DNA from: CAZTDU01 sp964617355 | GTDB lineage: Bacteria > Pseudomonadota > Gammaproteobacteria > Burkholderiales > SG8-39 | DNA: 64,000 bases | Assembly: GCA_964617355.1 (NCBI GenBank) | Contig: CAZTXP010000078.1 | Coordinates: 1-64,000 of the forward strand | Reading direction: 5' to 3' | Shown: piece after piece, positions 17,567 through 24,206 of the stretch | Layout: each line of letters starts with the position of its first letter | How positions within the stretch are numbered: the stretch's first letter is position 1 | Made by a program: the position numbers and the translations under genes | The notes under the pieces: model-generated | The model's database searches: none | Seen by the model: the letters and a program-made list of their open reading frames with translations, nothing else | What the model was told of the DNA's origin: nothing

Positions 17567-17606
17567 CGCTCGCACGGAAGCGCCAATGACGCTCGCACGG
17601 GAGCGC
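17561..17606 (+). repeat. 23-bp tandem duplication making two overlapping 8-codon mini-ORFs
   Basis: Two adjacent 23-bp copies (17561-17583, 17584-17606) differ at one base. The permease stop (17564-17566) overlaps ATG 17563. That 8-codon frame stops at 17587-17589, overlapping ATG 17586. The second 8-codon frame stops at 17610-17612, overlapping the ATPase GTG at 17609. The encoded peptides read MTLARKRQ and MTLARERS. The chain of 4-bp overlaps could pass terminating ribosomes from permease to ATPase. Confidence 0.85.
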
Positions 17607-17608
17607 TC

Positions 17609-18376
17609 GTGAGCGAACACGGCTCGGTCGAGGTGAAGGGGGTCGGGCGCGTGTTCGCGCAGGCGGGCGGCGAGACGCTGCGCGCGCTCGAGGACGTGTC
17701 GTTCCGCGTCGGCGCCTCGGAGTTCGTCACGCTGGTCGGACCCAGCGGTTGCGGCAAGTCGACGCTCTTGCGCATGGTGGCCGGGTTCGACGCGCCCGAC
17801 GCGGGCGAGCTGCGCATGGACGGCAAGGTGATCGGCGCGCCGGGCGCGGACCGCGGGGTCGTCTTCCAGCAGCCGCAGCTCTACCCGTGGCTCACCGTCG
17901 AGGAGAACGTCTGCTTCGGCCCGCGCATGCGCGGCGTGGCGCGCGGCACCTACGCGCCGGCGGCCGCCGACTACCTGCGCGCTGTCGGCCTCTCGGGCTT
18001 CGAGAAGCACTACCCCTACCAGCTCTCCGGCGGCATGCGCCAGCGGCTGCAGATCGCGCGCGTGCTGATCAACGAGCCGCGCGTGCTGCTGATGGACGAG
18101 CCCTTCGACGCGCTCGACTACCAGACCCGCCTGTCGATGCAGCGCCTGCTGCTGGAACTGGCCGCGCAGTACAAGCCCACGGTGCTCTTCATCACGCACG
18201 ACATCGAGGAGGCGATCTTCCTGTCCGACCGCGTGCACGTGATGAGCGCGCGCCCCGGGCGCATCGTCGACACGATCGACGTGGACATCGCGCGGCCGAG
18301 GGTGTACGACGAGGTCTCGGTCACGCCGCGATTCGCGGAACTCAAGCTGCGCACTCTGAAGCAGCTGGCACACTAG
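17609..18376 (+). CDS. ABC transporter ATP-binding protein (SsuB/TauB type)
   Basis: 255 residues. Walker A GPSGCGKST, Q-loop VFQQPQLYPW, signature LSGGMRQRL, Walker B VLLMDEPFDALD, switch His in FITHDIEEA. No C-terminal TOBE domain, as usual for nitrate/sulfonate/taurine importers. The GTG start is reached through a GTGA overlap with a mini-ORF and has no good Shine-Dalgarno of its own, so translation may depend on re-initiation from upstream. Partner of the preceding permease. Confidence 0.9.
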   Translation: MSEHGSVEVKGVGRVFAQAGGETLRALEDVSFRVGASEFVTLVGPSGCGKSTLLRMVAGFDAPDAGELRMDGKVIGAPGADRGVVFQQPQLYPWLTVEENVCFGPRMRGVARGTYAPAAADYLRAVGLSGFEKHYPYQLSGGMRQRLQIARVLINEPRVLLMDEPFDALDYQTRLSMQRLLLELAAQYKPTVLFITHDIEEAIFLSDRVHVMSARPGRIVDTIDVDIARPRVYDEVSVTPRFAELKLRTLKQLAH

Positions 18377-18397
18377 GCACAACGGAGGAGGAACGCC

Positions 18398-19390
18398 ATG
18401 AAGAAGACGATGCTGAAGATGCTGGTCTGTACCGCGCTGTTCGCCGTGGGCGCTGCTCACGCGCAGGCGCTGAAGAAGGTCAACGCCGGGATGCAGCCGA
18501 TCGTGAACGGCCCGATCTACATCGCGATCAAGGAGAAGTACTTCGAGAAGCTGGGCCTCGACGTCAACCTCGTGAAGTTCACCTCGGGCCCGGCGCAATT
18601 CGCCGCGCTCGCCGGCGGGCAGATCGACCTCGCCTGGGGCGGCATGGGCGCCTTCAGCCTCGCCAAGGCGAACGGGCAGGACCTGCATTTCGTCTCGATC
18701 TTCATGGACTACAACCCGCTGCAGGCGCTGCTGGTCGGCCCCAACAGCCCGGTGAAGACGGTGAAGGACCTGCCCGGCAAGAAGATCGCGCTGGTGCAGG
18801 GCTCGGACGCGCACTACGGCACGCTGCGCACGCTGAAGAAGTACGGCATCGACGCGAAGAGCGTCACCATCATCGGCATGGCGCCGCCGCAGCAGCTCGC
18901 CGCGCTCGAGAAGGGCGACGTGCACGCGATGTACACCTGGGAGCCGTTCATCACCCCGGTGCTGCAGAAGGGCGGCAAGGCGCTCTCGAGGATGCCCGAG
19001 CTCGACCCGGGCTCGTCCTTCCTCAGCTGGGCCGGCAAGCGCGTCTGGCTGGCGCAGAACCAGGACGTGGTCGTGAAGCTCCTGAAGGGCTGGAACATGG
19101 GACTCGCGAAGATGAAGTCGGACCCGGAGCTCGCCATCAAGTACACGCTCGAGCAGACCGGCATGGCCGAGGCGCAGGCGCGCGCGATCGTGAAGGGCCT
19201 CGGGCACTTCGAGGCCACCGCGGCGATCGACCCGCAGAGCCACGCCTACTTCGCGCGCGGCTCCAAGCTCCACCGGGTGCTCACCGACTTCCAGGAGTTC
19301 GGCAAGGAAGCGGGCCTGATCAAGAACACGATCAACATCGACGATTTCGTCATGACCGGGTTCATGCAGGCGATCAAGGACGGCAAGTAG
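18398..19390 (+). CDS. ABC transporter binding protein (SsuA/NMT1/THI5-like)
   Basis: 330 residues. Signal peptide cleaved near AHA-QA (residue 23). The mature chain carries the SsuA-type pattern: MQPIVNGPIYIAIKEKYFEKLGLDV, a DLAWGGMGA loop, and LPGKKIALVQGSDAHYG. GGAGGAGG precedes the ATG, giving much stronger initiation than the ATPase, as expected for a periplasmic protein needed in excess. It is last in the operon. The ligand is unresolved: sulfonate, pyrimidine precursor, nitrate or an aromatic acid are all possible. Confidence 0.88.
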   Translation: MKKTMLKMLVCTALFAVGAAHAQALKKVNAGMQPIVNGPIYIAIKEKYFEKLGLDVNLVKFTSGPAQFAALAGGQIDLAWGGMGAFSLAKANGQDLHFVSIFMDYNPLQALLVGPNSPVKTVKDLPGKKIALVQGSDAHYGTLRTLKKYGIDAKSVTIIGMAPPQQLAALEKGDVHAMYTWEPFITPVLQKGGKALSRMPELDPGSSFLSWAGKRVWLAQNQDVVVKLLKGWNMGLAKMKSDPELAIKYTLEQTGMAEAQARAIVKGLGHFEATAAIDPQSHAYFARGSKLHRVLTDFQEFGKEAGLIKNTINIDDFVMTGFMQAIKDGK

Positions 19391-19406
19391 CCCGCGCCGG
19401 ATTTCG

Positions 19407-19435
19407 TTGACCGATCCCGCCCGGCCCTGTACAAG
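19407..19435 (+). promoter_or_regulatory. Putative sigma-70 promoter of the cold-shock gene
   Basis: TTGACC (19407-19412), a 17-bp spacer and TACAAG (19430-19435). Transcription would begin near 19442, giving a leader of about 125 nt before the cold-shock ATG. Long leaders are typical of cold-shock genes. Confidence 0.5.
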
Positions 19436-19443
19436 GGTCGGGC
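19419..19443 (+). other. Inverted repeat overlapping the -10 region
   Basis: GCCCGGCCCT and AGGGTCGGGC form a 10-bp stem (one G-U pair in RNA) around a GTACA loop. It lies 28 bp after the binding-protein stop and spans the putative -10 of the cold-shock promoter. It lacks a T-run, so it could be a weak terminator, an operator, or both. Confidence 0.4.
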
Positions 19444-19566
19444 AGGATATTCAGGCAGCGAGTTTCCAGTCCGCGCCCTTGCGGCGCCTTCAGGGTGTTC
19501 CCTTCCTAGACGTTCTCGCCGGGCCTCCGTGCCCGTCCCCAACGCACGACCAGGAAGGAAACGCTC

Positions 19567-19770
19567 ATGAGCACCGGTACCGTGAAGTGGTTCAACGACG
19601 CCAAGGGATTCGGATTCATCACCCCGGACGACGGGGGCAAGGACCTCTTCGTGCACTTCTCGTCCATCCAGGGCAGCGGCTTCAAGACGCTCGCCGAAGG
19701 CCAGAAGGTGCAGTTCGAGCTCGGACAGGGCCCCAAGGGCCCGCACGCGACCGACATCAAGGCGGCCTGA
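19567..19770 (+). CDS. CspA-family cold-shock protein
   Basis: 67 residues, a single cold-shock OB-fold domain. RNP1 is KGFGFITPD and RNP2 is LFVHFSSI; the N terminus MSTGTVKWFNDAKGFG is characteristic. It binds single-stranded RNA/DNA and acts as an RNA chaperone. AGGAAGGAAA upstream provides the ribosome site. Upstream lie a plausible promoter and a leader of about 125 nt. The specific csp paralog cannot be assigned. Confidence 0.96.
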   Translation: MSTGTVKWFNDAKGFGFITPDDGGKDLFVHFSSIQGSGFKTLAEGQKVQFELGQGPKGPHATDIKAA

Positions 19771-19776
19771 GGAGAC

Positions 19777-19790
19777 GCCCCTTCGGGGGC
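19777..19790 (+). promoter_or_regulatory. UUCG hairpin covering the ribosome-binding region of the next gene
   Basis: GCCCC-TTCG-GGGGC forms a 5-bp stem with the very stable UUCG tetraloop, 6 bp after the cold-shock stop. The GGGGG strand is the only purine-rich sequence before the ATG at 19796, so the hairpin may hide the ribosome site. It is too short and lacks the T-run of a classical terminator. Confidence 0.4.
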
Positions 19791-19795
19791 TTGCC

Positions 19796-20449
19796 ATGGC
19801 CTTCCCCATCATGAAGCGGGGGCGGGCGGCGCTCTGGACGCGGGACCGCATCGAGGCTCTCGCGACGCCGGAACTTCGCCTGCTCCACGACAACGCCGTG
19901 CGCCTGAACGAGGCCGCGCTCGCGATCCTGTGCGACGAGGTGCTCGGCTCGCGTCCCCGCGGGCGGGCCGTCGAGCGCAAGCCCTCGCGCAAGCGCGCGC
20001 GGCTCGGACTGGTCTCGCGCCTCTCGGCGCTCGGCACGCGCGGCGTCGTCCCCGCGAACCGGTTCTGGAGCCGCGGTGGCGTGCGCTCGTCCGACGGCAC
20101 GGTGGTCCTCGTGCTGTGGGCCGAGGATGCGCGCGTGGACGGTGCGCGCACCGAGTTCCTGCTCTGGGCGCCGAACGTCGACGGCACGCGCGCGTGGTCG
20201 GATACCGCGGGCGGGCGCGAGCGGCTCGAGCATTGCCGCAAGGCGCTCGCGAGCGGCGCAGCCGAGGGGCTGCTCGGCTACGGCGTGCGCCTCGAAGGCA
20301 CGCTTCCCGAGGAGAAGGTGCTGCACTTCGACGGCGCCGACCCCGAGAACGTGCTGTCGATGGCCATCGAGCGCCGCGGCGAAGAGTACTGGGGCGTCTG
20401 GCATCGCGCCGCGGCGACCTCGACGGGGGCGGCGCACCCCTTCGGGTAG
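19796..20449 (+). CDS. Protein of unknown function
   Basis: 217 residues, family not recognised. An Arg/Lys-rich segment (about 55-75) separates a short helical N terminus from a compact C-terminal part rich in Trp (FWSRGG, LVLWAEDARVDG, EFLLWAPNV, GVWH). No signal peptide or membrane span. The last part (LLGYGVRLEG, FDGADPENVLSM, EEYWGVWH) looks like a folded beta-rich domain. In-frame ATG codons at 19796 and 19811 are both possible; the first is nearer the purine-rich run. It follows the cold-shock gene and may be cotranscribed through a hairpin. Confidence 0.7.
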   Translation: MAFPIMKRGRAALWTRDRIEALATPELRLLHDNAVRLNEAALAILCDEVLGSRPRGRAVERKPSRKRARLGLVSRLSALGTRGVVPANRFWSRGGVRSSDGTVVLVLWAEDARVDGARTEFLLWAPNVDGTRAWSDTAGGRERLEHCRKALASGAAEGLLGYGVRLEGTLPEEKVLHFDGADPENVLSMAIERRGEEYWGVWHRAAATSTGAAHPFG

Positions 20450-20455
20450 TAATAT
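20450..20455 (+). promoter_or_regulatory. Possible -10 element for a leaderless DUF4124 transcript
   Basis: TAATAT ends 8 nt before the ATG at 20463, and no Shine-Dalgarno sequence lies between. A transcript starting at or next to the ATG would fit. No matching -35 was recognised. Confidence 0.3.
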
Positions 20456-20462
20456 TCGCGGC

Positions 20463-20900
20463 ATGATCCGCGTGCCCGCCGTCTCACTGGCTGCCGCGGC
20501 CGCGCTGGCGTGCGCGGCGGCGGTTCCGGCATTCGCCCAGCAGTACCGTTGCGTCGACGCGAACGGCAAGGTCTCGTATGCCGACCGCGCGGGGCCGGGC
20601 TGCACGGCGCGCGCCGGTACGGCTGCCCCGGCGCCCGCGCCGGCGGCCGCGTCGAAGCCGCTCGACGGCGCGGCCAAGGCGCCTCGAGAAGTGCTTGACG
20701 CCGCGAGCGCGCAGCGCAAGGGCGCGGCGAAGCCGGCAGTCGCGGTGGCGCAACCGCCCGAGACCCAGGCCCAGCTGGCCGGCCGCTGCGCCGGCGTGAA
20801 GCAGGAATATGAATGGCTGAAGGGGCCCAAGGGCGAAGGCGTGCCGGGCCGCGACGCGCGCCTCGCGCAGATGCAGAAGGCGCTCGCGTCCTGTCCCTGA
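20463..20900 (+). CDS. DUF4124-domain periplasmic protein
   Basis: 145 residues. Signal peptide with cleavage near AFA-QQ (residue 25), then the short DUF4124 module (QYRCVDANGKVSYADRAGPGC, two cysteines). An Ala/Pro-rich linker follows, and a C-terminal segment with two more cysteines. DUF4124 proteins are common small exported proteins of gamma- and betaproteobacteria with no known function. No Shine-Dalgarno before the ATG. A second, shorter DUF4124 protein is encoded at 38190-38456. Confidence 0.8.
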   Translation: MIRVPAVSLAAAAALACAAAVPAFAQQYRCVDANGKVSYADRAGPGCTARAGTAAPAPAPAAASKPLDGAAKAPREVLDAASAQRKGAAKPAVAVAQPPETQAQLAGRCAGVKQEYEWLKGPKGEGVPGRDARLAQMQKALASCP

Positions 20901-22420
20901 GCCACGCCCGCATCGCGGTGGGCGGGTTCATGCACGAGACGAACACCTTCCAGCCGCAGAAGACCACCTACGAGGATTTCGCCGCCGCCGGCGACCGCCA
21001 GCCGCTGGTGCGCGGGCCGAAGGTGCTGGAGTGCTTCGCGGGCTCGAACACCTCGATCGCCGGCGCGCTCGACGCGCTGCGGCCGACCGGCGCCACGCTG
21101 CTGCCGCTGCTGTGGACCTCGACCACGCCCGCGGGCCATGTCACCGAGGACGCGTACGAGCGCATCGCCGCGATGCTGCTGGAGGACCTGAAGGCTGCGC
21201 TGCCGCTGGACGCGGTGTACCTCAACCTGCACGGCGCGATGGTCGCCGAGCACCTCGAGGACCCCGAGGGCGAGCTGCTCGCGCGCGTGCGCGCGATCGT
21301 CGGCCCGCAGTGCCTCGTCGTCGCGAGCCTCGACCTGCACTCGAATACCACGCCGCGCATGTTCGAGCTTTCGGACGCGATGGTGTCGTATTGCACCTAC
21401 CCGCACGTCGACATGGCCGACACCGGCCTGAAGACCGGCCGGCTGCTCGCCGAGATGCTGGCGCGCGGGCGGCGCCCGGCGAAGGCCTACCGGCAACTTC
21501 CCTACCTGATCCCGCTGTCGTGGCAGTGCTCCACTCTGGAGCCCTCGCGCTCGATCTACGGCGAGGCCGCGAAGATGATCGACGGCATCGTCGCGAGCAC
21601 GAACTTCACGCCGGGATTCCCCGCGGCCGACATCCACGACTGCGGTCCCGCGGTGTTCGCCTACGGCTGGGACGAGGCCGCCACCGAACGCGCCGCCGAC
21701 GCGCTGTATCGCATGGTGCTCGACGCCGAGCGCGACTATGCAGGGCGCCTGTGGACGCCCGACGAAGCGGTGCACGAGGCGCTGCGCCTGTCGCAGGCGT
21801 CGGCGCGCCCCGTGCTGCTCGCCGACACGCAGGACAACCCCGGCGCCGGCGGCAGCGCCGACACCATCGGCCTGCTCGAGGCCATGGTGCGGCTGCGCGC
21901 GAGGCGCGCCGTGCTCGGCGTGCTGCACGACCCCGCAGCCGCGATGGCCGCGCACGCCGCCGGCGAAGGTACGACGCTCACGATCGGCATCGGCGCGAAG
22001 AGTGGCGCGTGGGGCGAACGTCCGTTCGAGCAGCCGTGGAAGGTCGAGCGGCTGGCTGACGGCCGCATGACCTGCCGCGGGCCGATGATGAAGGGCTGGC
22101 CGCTCGCCATCGGGCCGATGGCGCTGCTGTCGTCGGGCGAGGTGAAGGTCGTGGTCTCCAGCCGCAAGGTGCAGGCGATGGACCAGGAGCCGTTCCGCCA
22201 CGTCGGCATCGAGCCGCGCGCCGAGCGGCTGGTGGCGCTGAAGAGCTCGGTGCACTTTCGCGCCGACTTCGAGGCGATGGCGGAGGCCGTGCTGGTGGTC
22301 GAGTCGCCGGGCGCGATGGTCGCCGACCCGGCGAAGCTGCCGTTCGCGCGCCTGCGCGAGGGCGTGCGGCTGAATCCGCTCGGGCCGCCGTTCCGGCGGC
22401 CCGGCGCGCGCGCTACCTGA
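20897..22420 (+). CDS. M81-family metallopeptidase (MlrC-like)
   Basis: About 500 residues. Putative zinc-site motifs are HETNTF near the N terminus, NLHGAM, SLDLHSNTT and TYPHVDMADTG, followed by the MlrC C-terminal domain with ADTQDNPGAGGSADT. MlrC opens linear microcystin peptides in sphingomonads; most homologs have unknown substrates. The start is uncertain. ATG 20813 would overlap the previous gene by 88 bp. GTG 20918 removes the first beta strand. CTG 20897 gives the expected N terminus (SHARIAVGGF, compare MARIAIGGF in the paralog at 61076-62560) and a CTGA overlap, and is used here. It overlaps the next gene tail-to-tail by 8 bp. Confidence 0.85.
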   Translation: MSHARIAVGGFMHETNTFQPQKTTYEDFAAAGDRQPLVRGPKVLECFAGSNTSIAGALDALRPTGATLLPLLWTSTTPAGHVTEDAYERIAAMLLEDLKAALPLDAVYLNLHGAMVAEHLEDPEGELLARVRAIVGPQCLVVASLDLHSNTTPRMFELSDAMVSYCTYPHVDMADTGLKTGRLLAEMLARGRRPAKAYRQLPYLIPLSWQCSTLEPSRSIYGEAAKMIDGIVASTNFTPGFPAADIHDCGPAVFAYGWDEAATERAADALYRMVLDAERDYAGRLWTPDEAVHEALRLSQASARPVLLADTQDNPGAGGSADTIGLLEAMVRLRARRAVLGVLHDPAAAMAAHAAGEGTTLTIGIGAKSGAWGERPFEQPWKVERLADGRMTCRGPMMKGWPLAIGPMALLSSGEVKVVVSSRKVQAMDQEPFRHVGIEPRAERLVALKSSVHFRADFEAMAEAVLVVESPGAMVADPAKLPFARLREGVRLNPLGPPFRRPGARAT

Positions 22421-23000
22421 TCGGCCCGACCCAGGTCTCCGACCACGCGAGCACGCAACTCGTGCACGCGCGGCCGAAGCGATCGGCCGGGAACACCTTC
22501 GCCGTCGCCGCCTCGCCGTCCACCGCGAGCTGCGCGCTGCGCGCCGGCAGGAAGGTCGTGTAGACGCCGATCGGGCGGTTCATCTCGCCGGGCGGGATCT
22601 TCATCACGAAGGCGGGCATGAGGTCCCACCACGACATCACGATCTCGCCGTCGTGCGTGCCGATGCGCTCCTCGACCGTCGACAGCGCGTTGCCGCCGCG
22701 CGAAAACTCGGCCTCGCCAACCGGAAGGGACTCGTCGCCGAAGGGCGCGTGCAGCAGCGTCTCGACGTTGCGCTGCAGGTAGCGCGCCACCGCCGGATTG
22801 TCGGCGTAGACGCGCGGGCCGGCGCCCAGGAGCGGACTGTCGATGAAGAGGGCGTGGCCCTGGCCCACCGGCGACCACAGCACGCGCCAGTGGCTGACGC
22901 GGTCGACGAGGGTCTTGCCGCCGTCGTCGGACAGGCGGATGAAGGAGTTCTCGCCGGTCATCACGACCGGGTGGGGATCGGTCCTCTGCGCGTCGGACAT
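22413..23000 (-). CDS. Protein of unknown function
   Basis: 195 residues, family not recognised. No signal peptide or membrane span. Trp/Gly-rich beta-type sequence: HWRVLWSPVGQGHALFID, GEIVMSWWDLMPAFVMKIPPGEMN, and a CTSC motif near the C terminus (about 184-187). GAGGAAA precedes the ATG, so translation is well supported. It converges with the M81 peptidase gene and overlaps its end by 8 bp. The CxxC pair could bind metal or form a disulfide; no function is proposed. Confidence 0.75.
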   Translation of the reverse strand: MSDAQRTDPHPVVMTGENSFIRLSDDGGKTLVDRVSHWRVLWSPVGQGHALFIDSPLLGAGPRVYADNPAVARYLQRNVETLLHAPFGDESLPVGEAEFSRGGNALSTVEERIGTHDGEIVMSWWDLMPAFVMKIPPGEMNRPIGVYTTFLPARSAQLAVDGEAATAKVFPADRFGRACTSCVLAWSETWVGPIR

Positions 23001-23132
23001 CGTGTTTCCTCGTGGGGTGGATGTCCGCCGATGCTACCGCAGCGGAGGCCCGCTACGGGCGCGCGCCGAGGCGGTCGACCACTTCGCCCGCCTGCCCGAG
23101 CCGCGCCGACGACTCCTCGAGGATCTCGAACA

Positions 23133-24095
23133 TCACGCGGCGCGCCGCTCCAGCACTTCCGCGTCGCGGCGCTCGCGGGCCTCGTCGGCCGCGCTGCGCG
23201 CCGAGGGCGCGCGCACCTTCTCGTATTCCTCGATCACCCGGAAGAGGTCCGAGACGCATTCGCGCACCGTGCCGAGGTTGCGCGCAGTGAACGTGATCGC
23301 CTCCGCGACGTCGCGCGCGGCGTCGCCGCTGCCCGCGACGGCCGCGACGTGGCGCGTGCTCTGCGCCTCGAACGCGGTGCGCGCCGCGTTCGCCTCCGCT
23401 TCTCCCGCCGCGAGGCGCTTCTCCAGGTCGCGATTGGCCTCGTGCAGTTCATCCTGCACGGTGCGCAGCTCGCGCTCGCGGCGCTTGAGTTCGTCGTTCA
23501 GCTCGGCGAGCGTCAGGTTGCGGCGCGCGACGTCGTCGTAGAGGCGGTTGAAGGCTTCCAGCAGCGCGTCGGCTGCCGGGTCGCCCGGCGCCCCGCCGGC
23601 CTGCTGGTAAGCGAGTTCCAGCGGTGCACCGCCGCGGATCGCGAACACCTGCCGCGCGAAGGCCTGGTCGATGGTCAGGATGTGGTGCACGAGCCAGGAA
23701 CTCAGGAACCGCAGCAGCGTCGGGATGAACTCGGTCGGGTTCACCGAGGCCTGGCCGCGCATCAGCGCCACCTGCTTCACGAAGCCCTCGTGCGCGAGCT
23801 TGTGGCGCTGGACGTGCGCGGGTTCGCAGCGCAGGGAGTCCATCAGCCGCTCCTCGGTGTCGAAGTGGTAGCGCGCGTACTCGGTGAGTTCGTCCAGCAC
23901 CGGCTCGAGCACCGAGATCGGCGACTCCGCCCGCAGGAGGCGATCGACGTGGTTGATGATGTCCACGAGGCGCCGGTGCTGGTCGTCGACCTCGGCGAGC
24001 CCGGTGTCGTAGCGCGCGTTCCACTCGAACACGGGCCGCGGCTTCGGGACCGACTGGAGCTCGTAGAGGGCGAGGGCGTTGCGCGCGGTGGTCAT
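23133..24095 (-). CDS. Bacteriohemerythrin with C-terminal coiled coil
   Basis: 320 residues. The hemerythrin domain spans about 22-155 and shows the di-iron ligand pattern DDQHRRL, YHFDTEERLM, HKLAHEGF and HHILTID. Residues about 195-255 form a long heptad-rich coiled coil (LTLAELNDELKRRERELRTVQDELHEANRDL), followed by an Ala-rich and charged tail. No transmembrane span, so cytoplasmic. Hemerythrin domains bind oxygen or sense O2/NO/iron; a fused coiled coil suggests a dimeric signalling or adaptor protein. The stop is at 23133-23135. The same frame would run far upstream antisense to the acyl-CoA synthetase, so the ATG at 24095 is chosen by domain boundary. Confidence 0.88.
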   Translation of the reverse strand: MTTARNALALYELQSVPKPRPVFEWNARYDTGLAEVDDQHRRLVDIINHVDRLLRAESPISVLEPVLDELTEYARYHFDTEERLMDSLRCEPAHVQRHKLAHEGFVKQVALMRGQASVNPTEFIPTLLRFLSSWLVHHILTIDQAFARQVFAIRGGAPLELAYQQAGGAPGDPAADALLEAFNRLYDDVARRNLTLAELNDELKRRERELRTVQDELHEANRDLEKRLAAGEAEANAARTAFEAQSTRHVAAVAGSGDAARDVAEAITFTARNLGTVRECVSDLFRVIEEYEKVRAPSARSAADEARERRDAEVLERRAA

Positions 24096-24122
24096 CGGGA
24101 CGCTCCGGGATCGAGTCGGGCG

Positions 24123-24128
24123 ATTGTA
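24123..24128 (-). promoter_or_regulatory. Putative -10 element (TACAAT) of the hemerythrin gene
   Basis: On the minus strand CCTACAATCG lies 27 bp before the ATG at 24095 and matches five of six -10 consensus bases. The same CTACAATCG occurs before the GST gene at 35239. No clear -35. Confidence 0.4.
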
Positions 24129-24168
24129 GGTGCCGCTCCCGCGTGCCGGTGCGCTGCGGAACGTCCGT

Positions 24169-24196
24169 TTGCGTTCGGGCAAATTGCGTTTACATT
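24169..24196 (+). promoter_or_regulatory. Putative promoter of the acyl-CoA synthetase gene
   Basis: TTGCGT (24169-24174), 16-bp spacer, TACATT (24191-24196). A start near 24203 would leave only a few bases before the ATG at 24207, which lacks a Shine-Dalgarno sequence. Confidence 0.35.
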
Positions 24197-24206
24197 CGCT
24201 GACGCC

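Noticed and set aside
16637..19273. Minus-strand 878-codon open frame opposite the SsuABC-type operon
   Set aside because: Composition biased to Asp/His/Arg/Glu/Leu and no motif; the plus-strand ABC genes carry all expected signatures.
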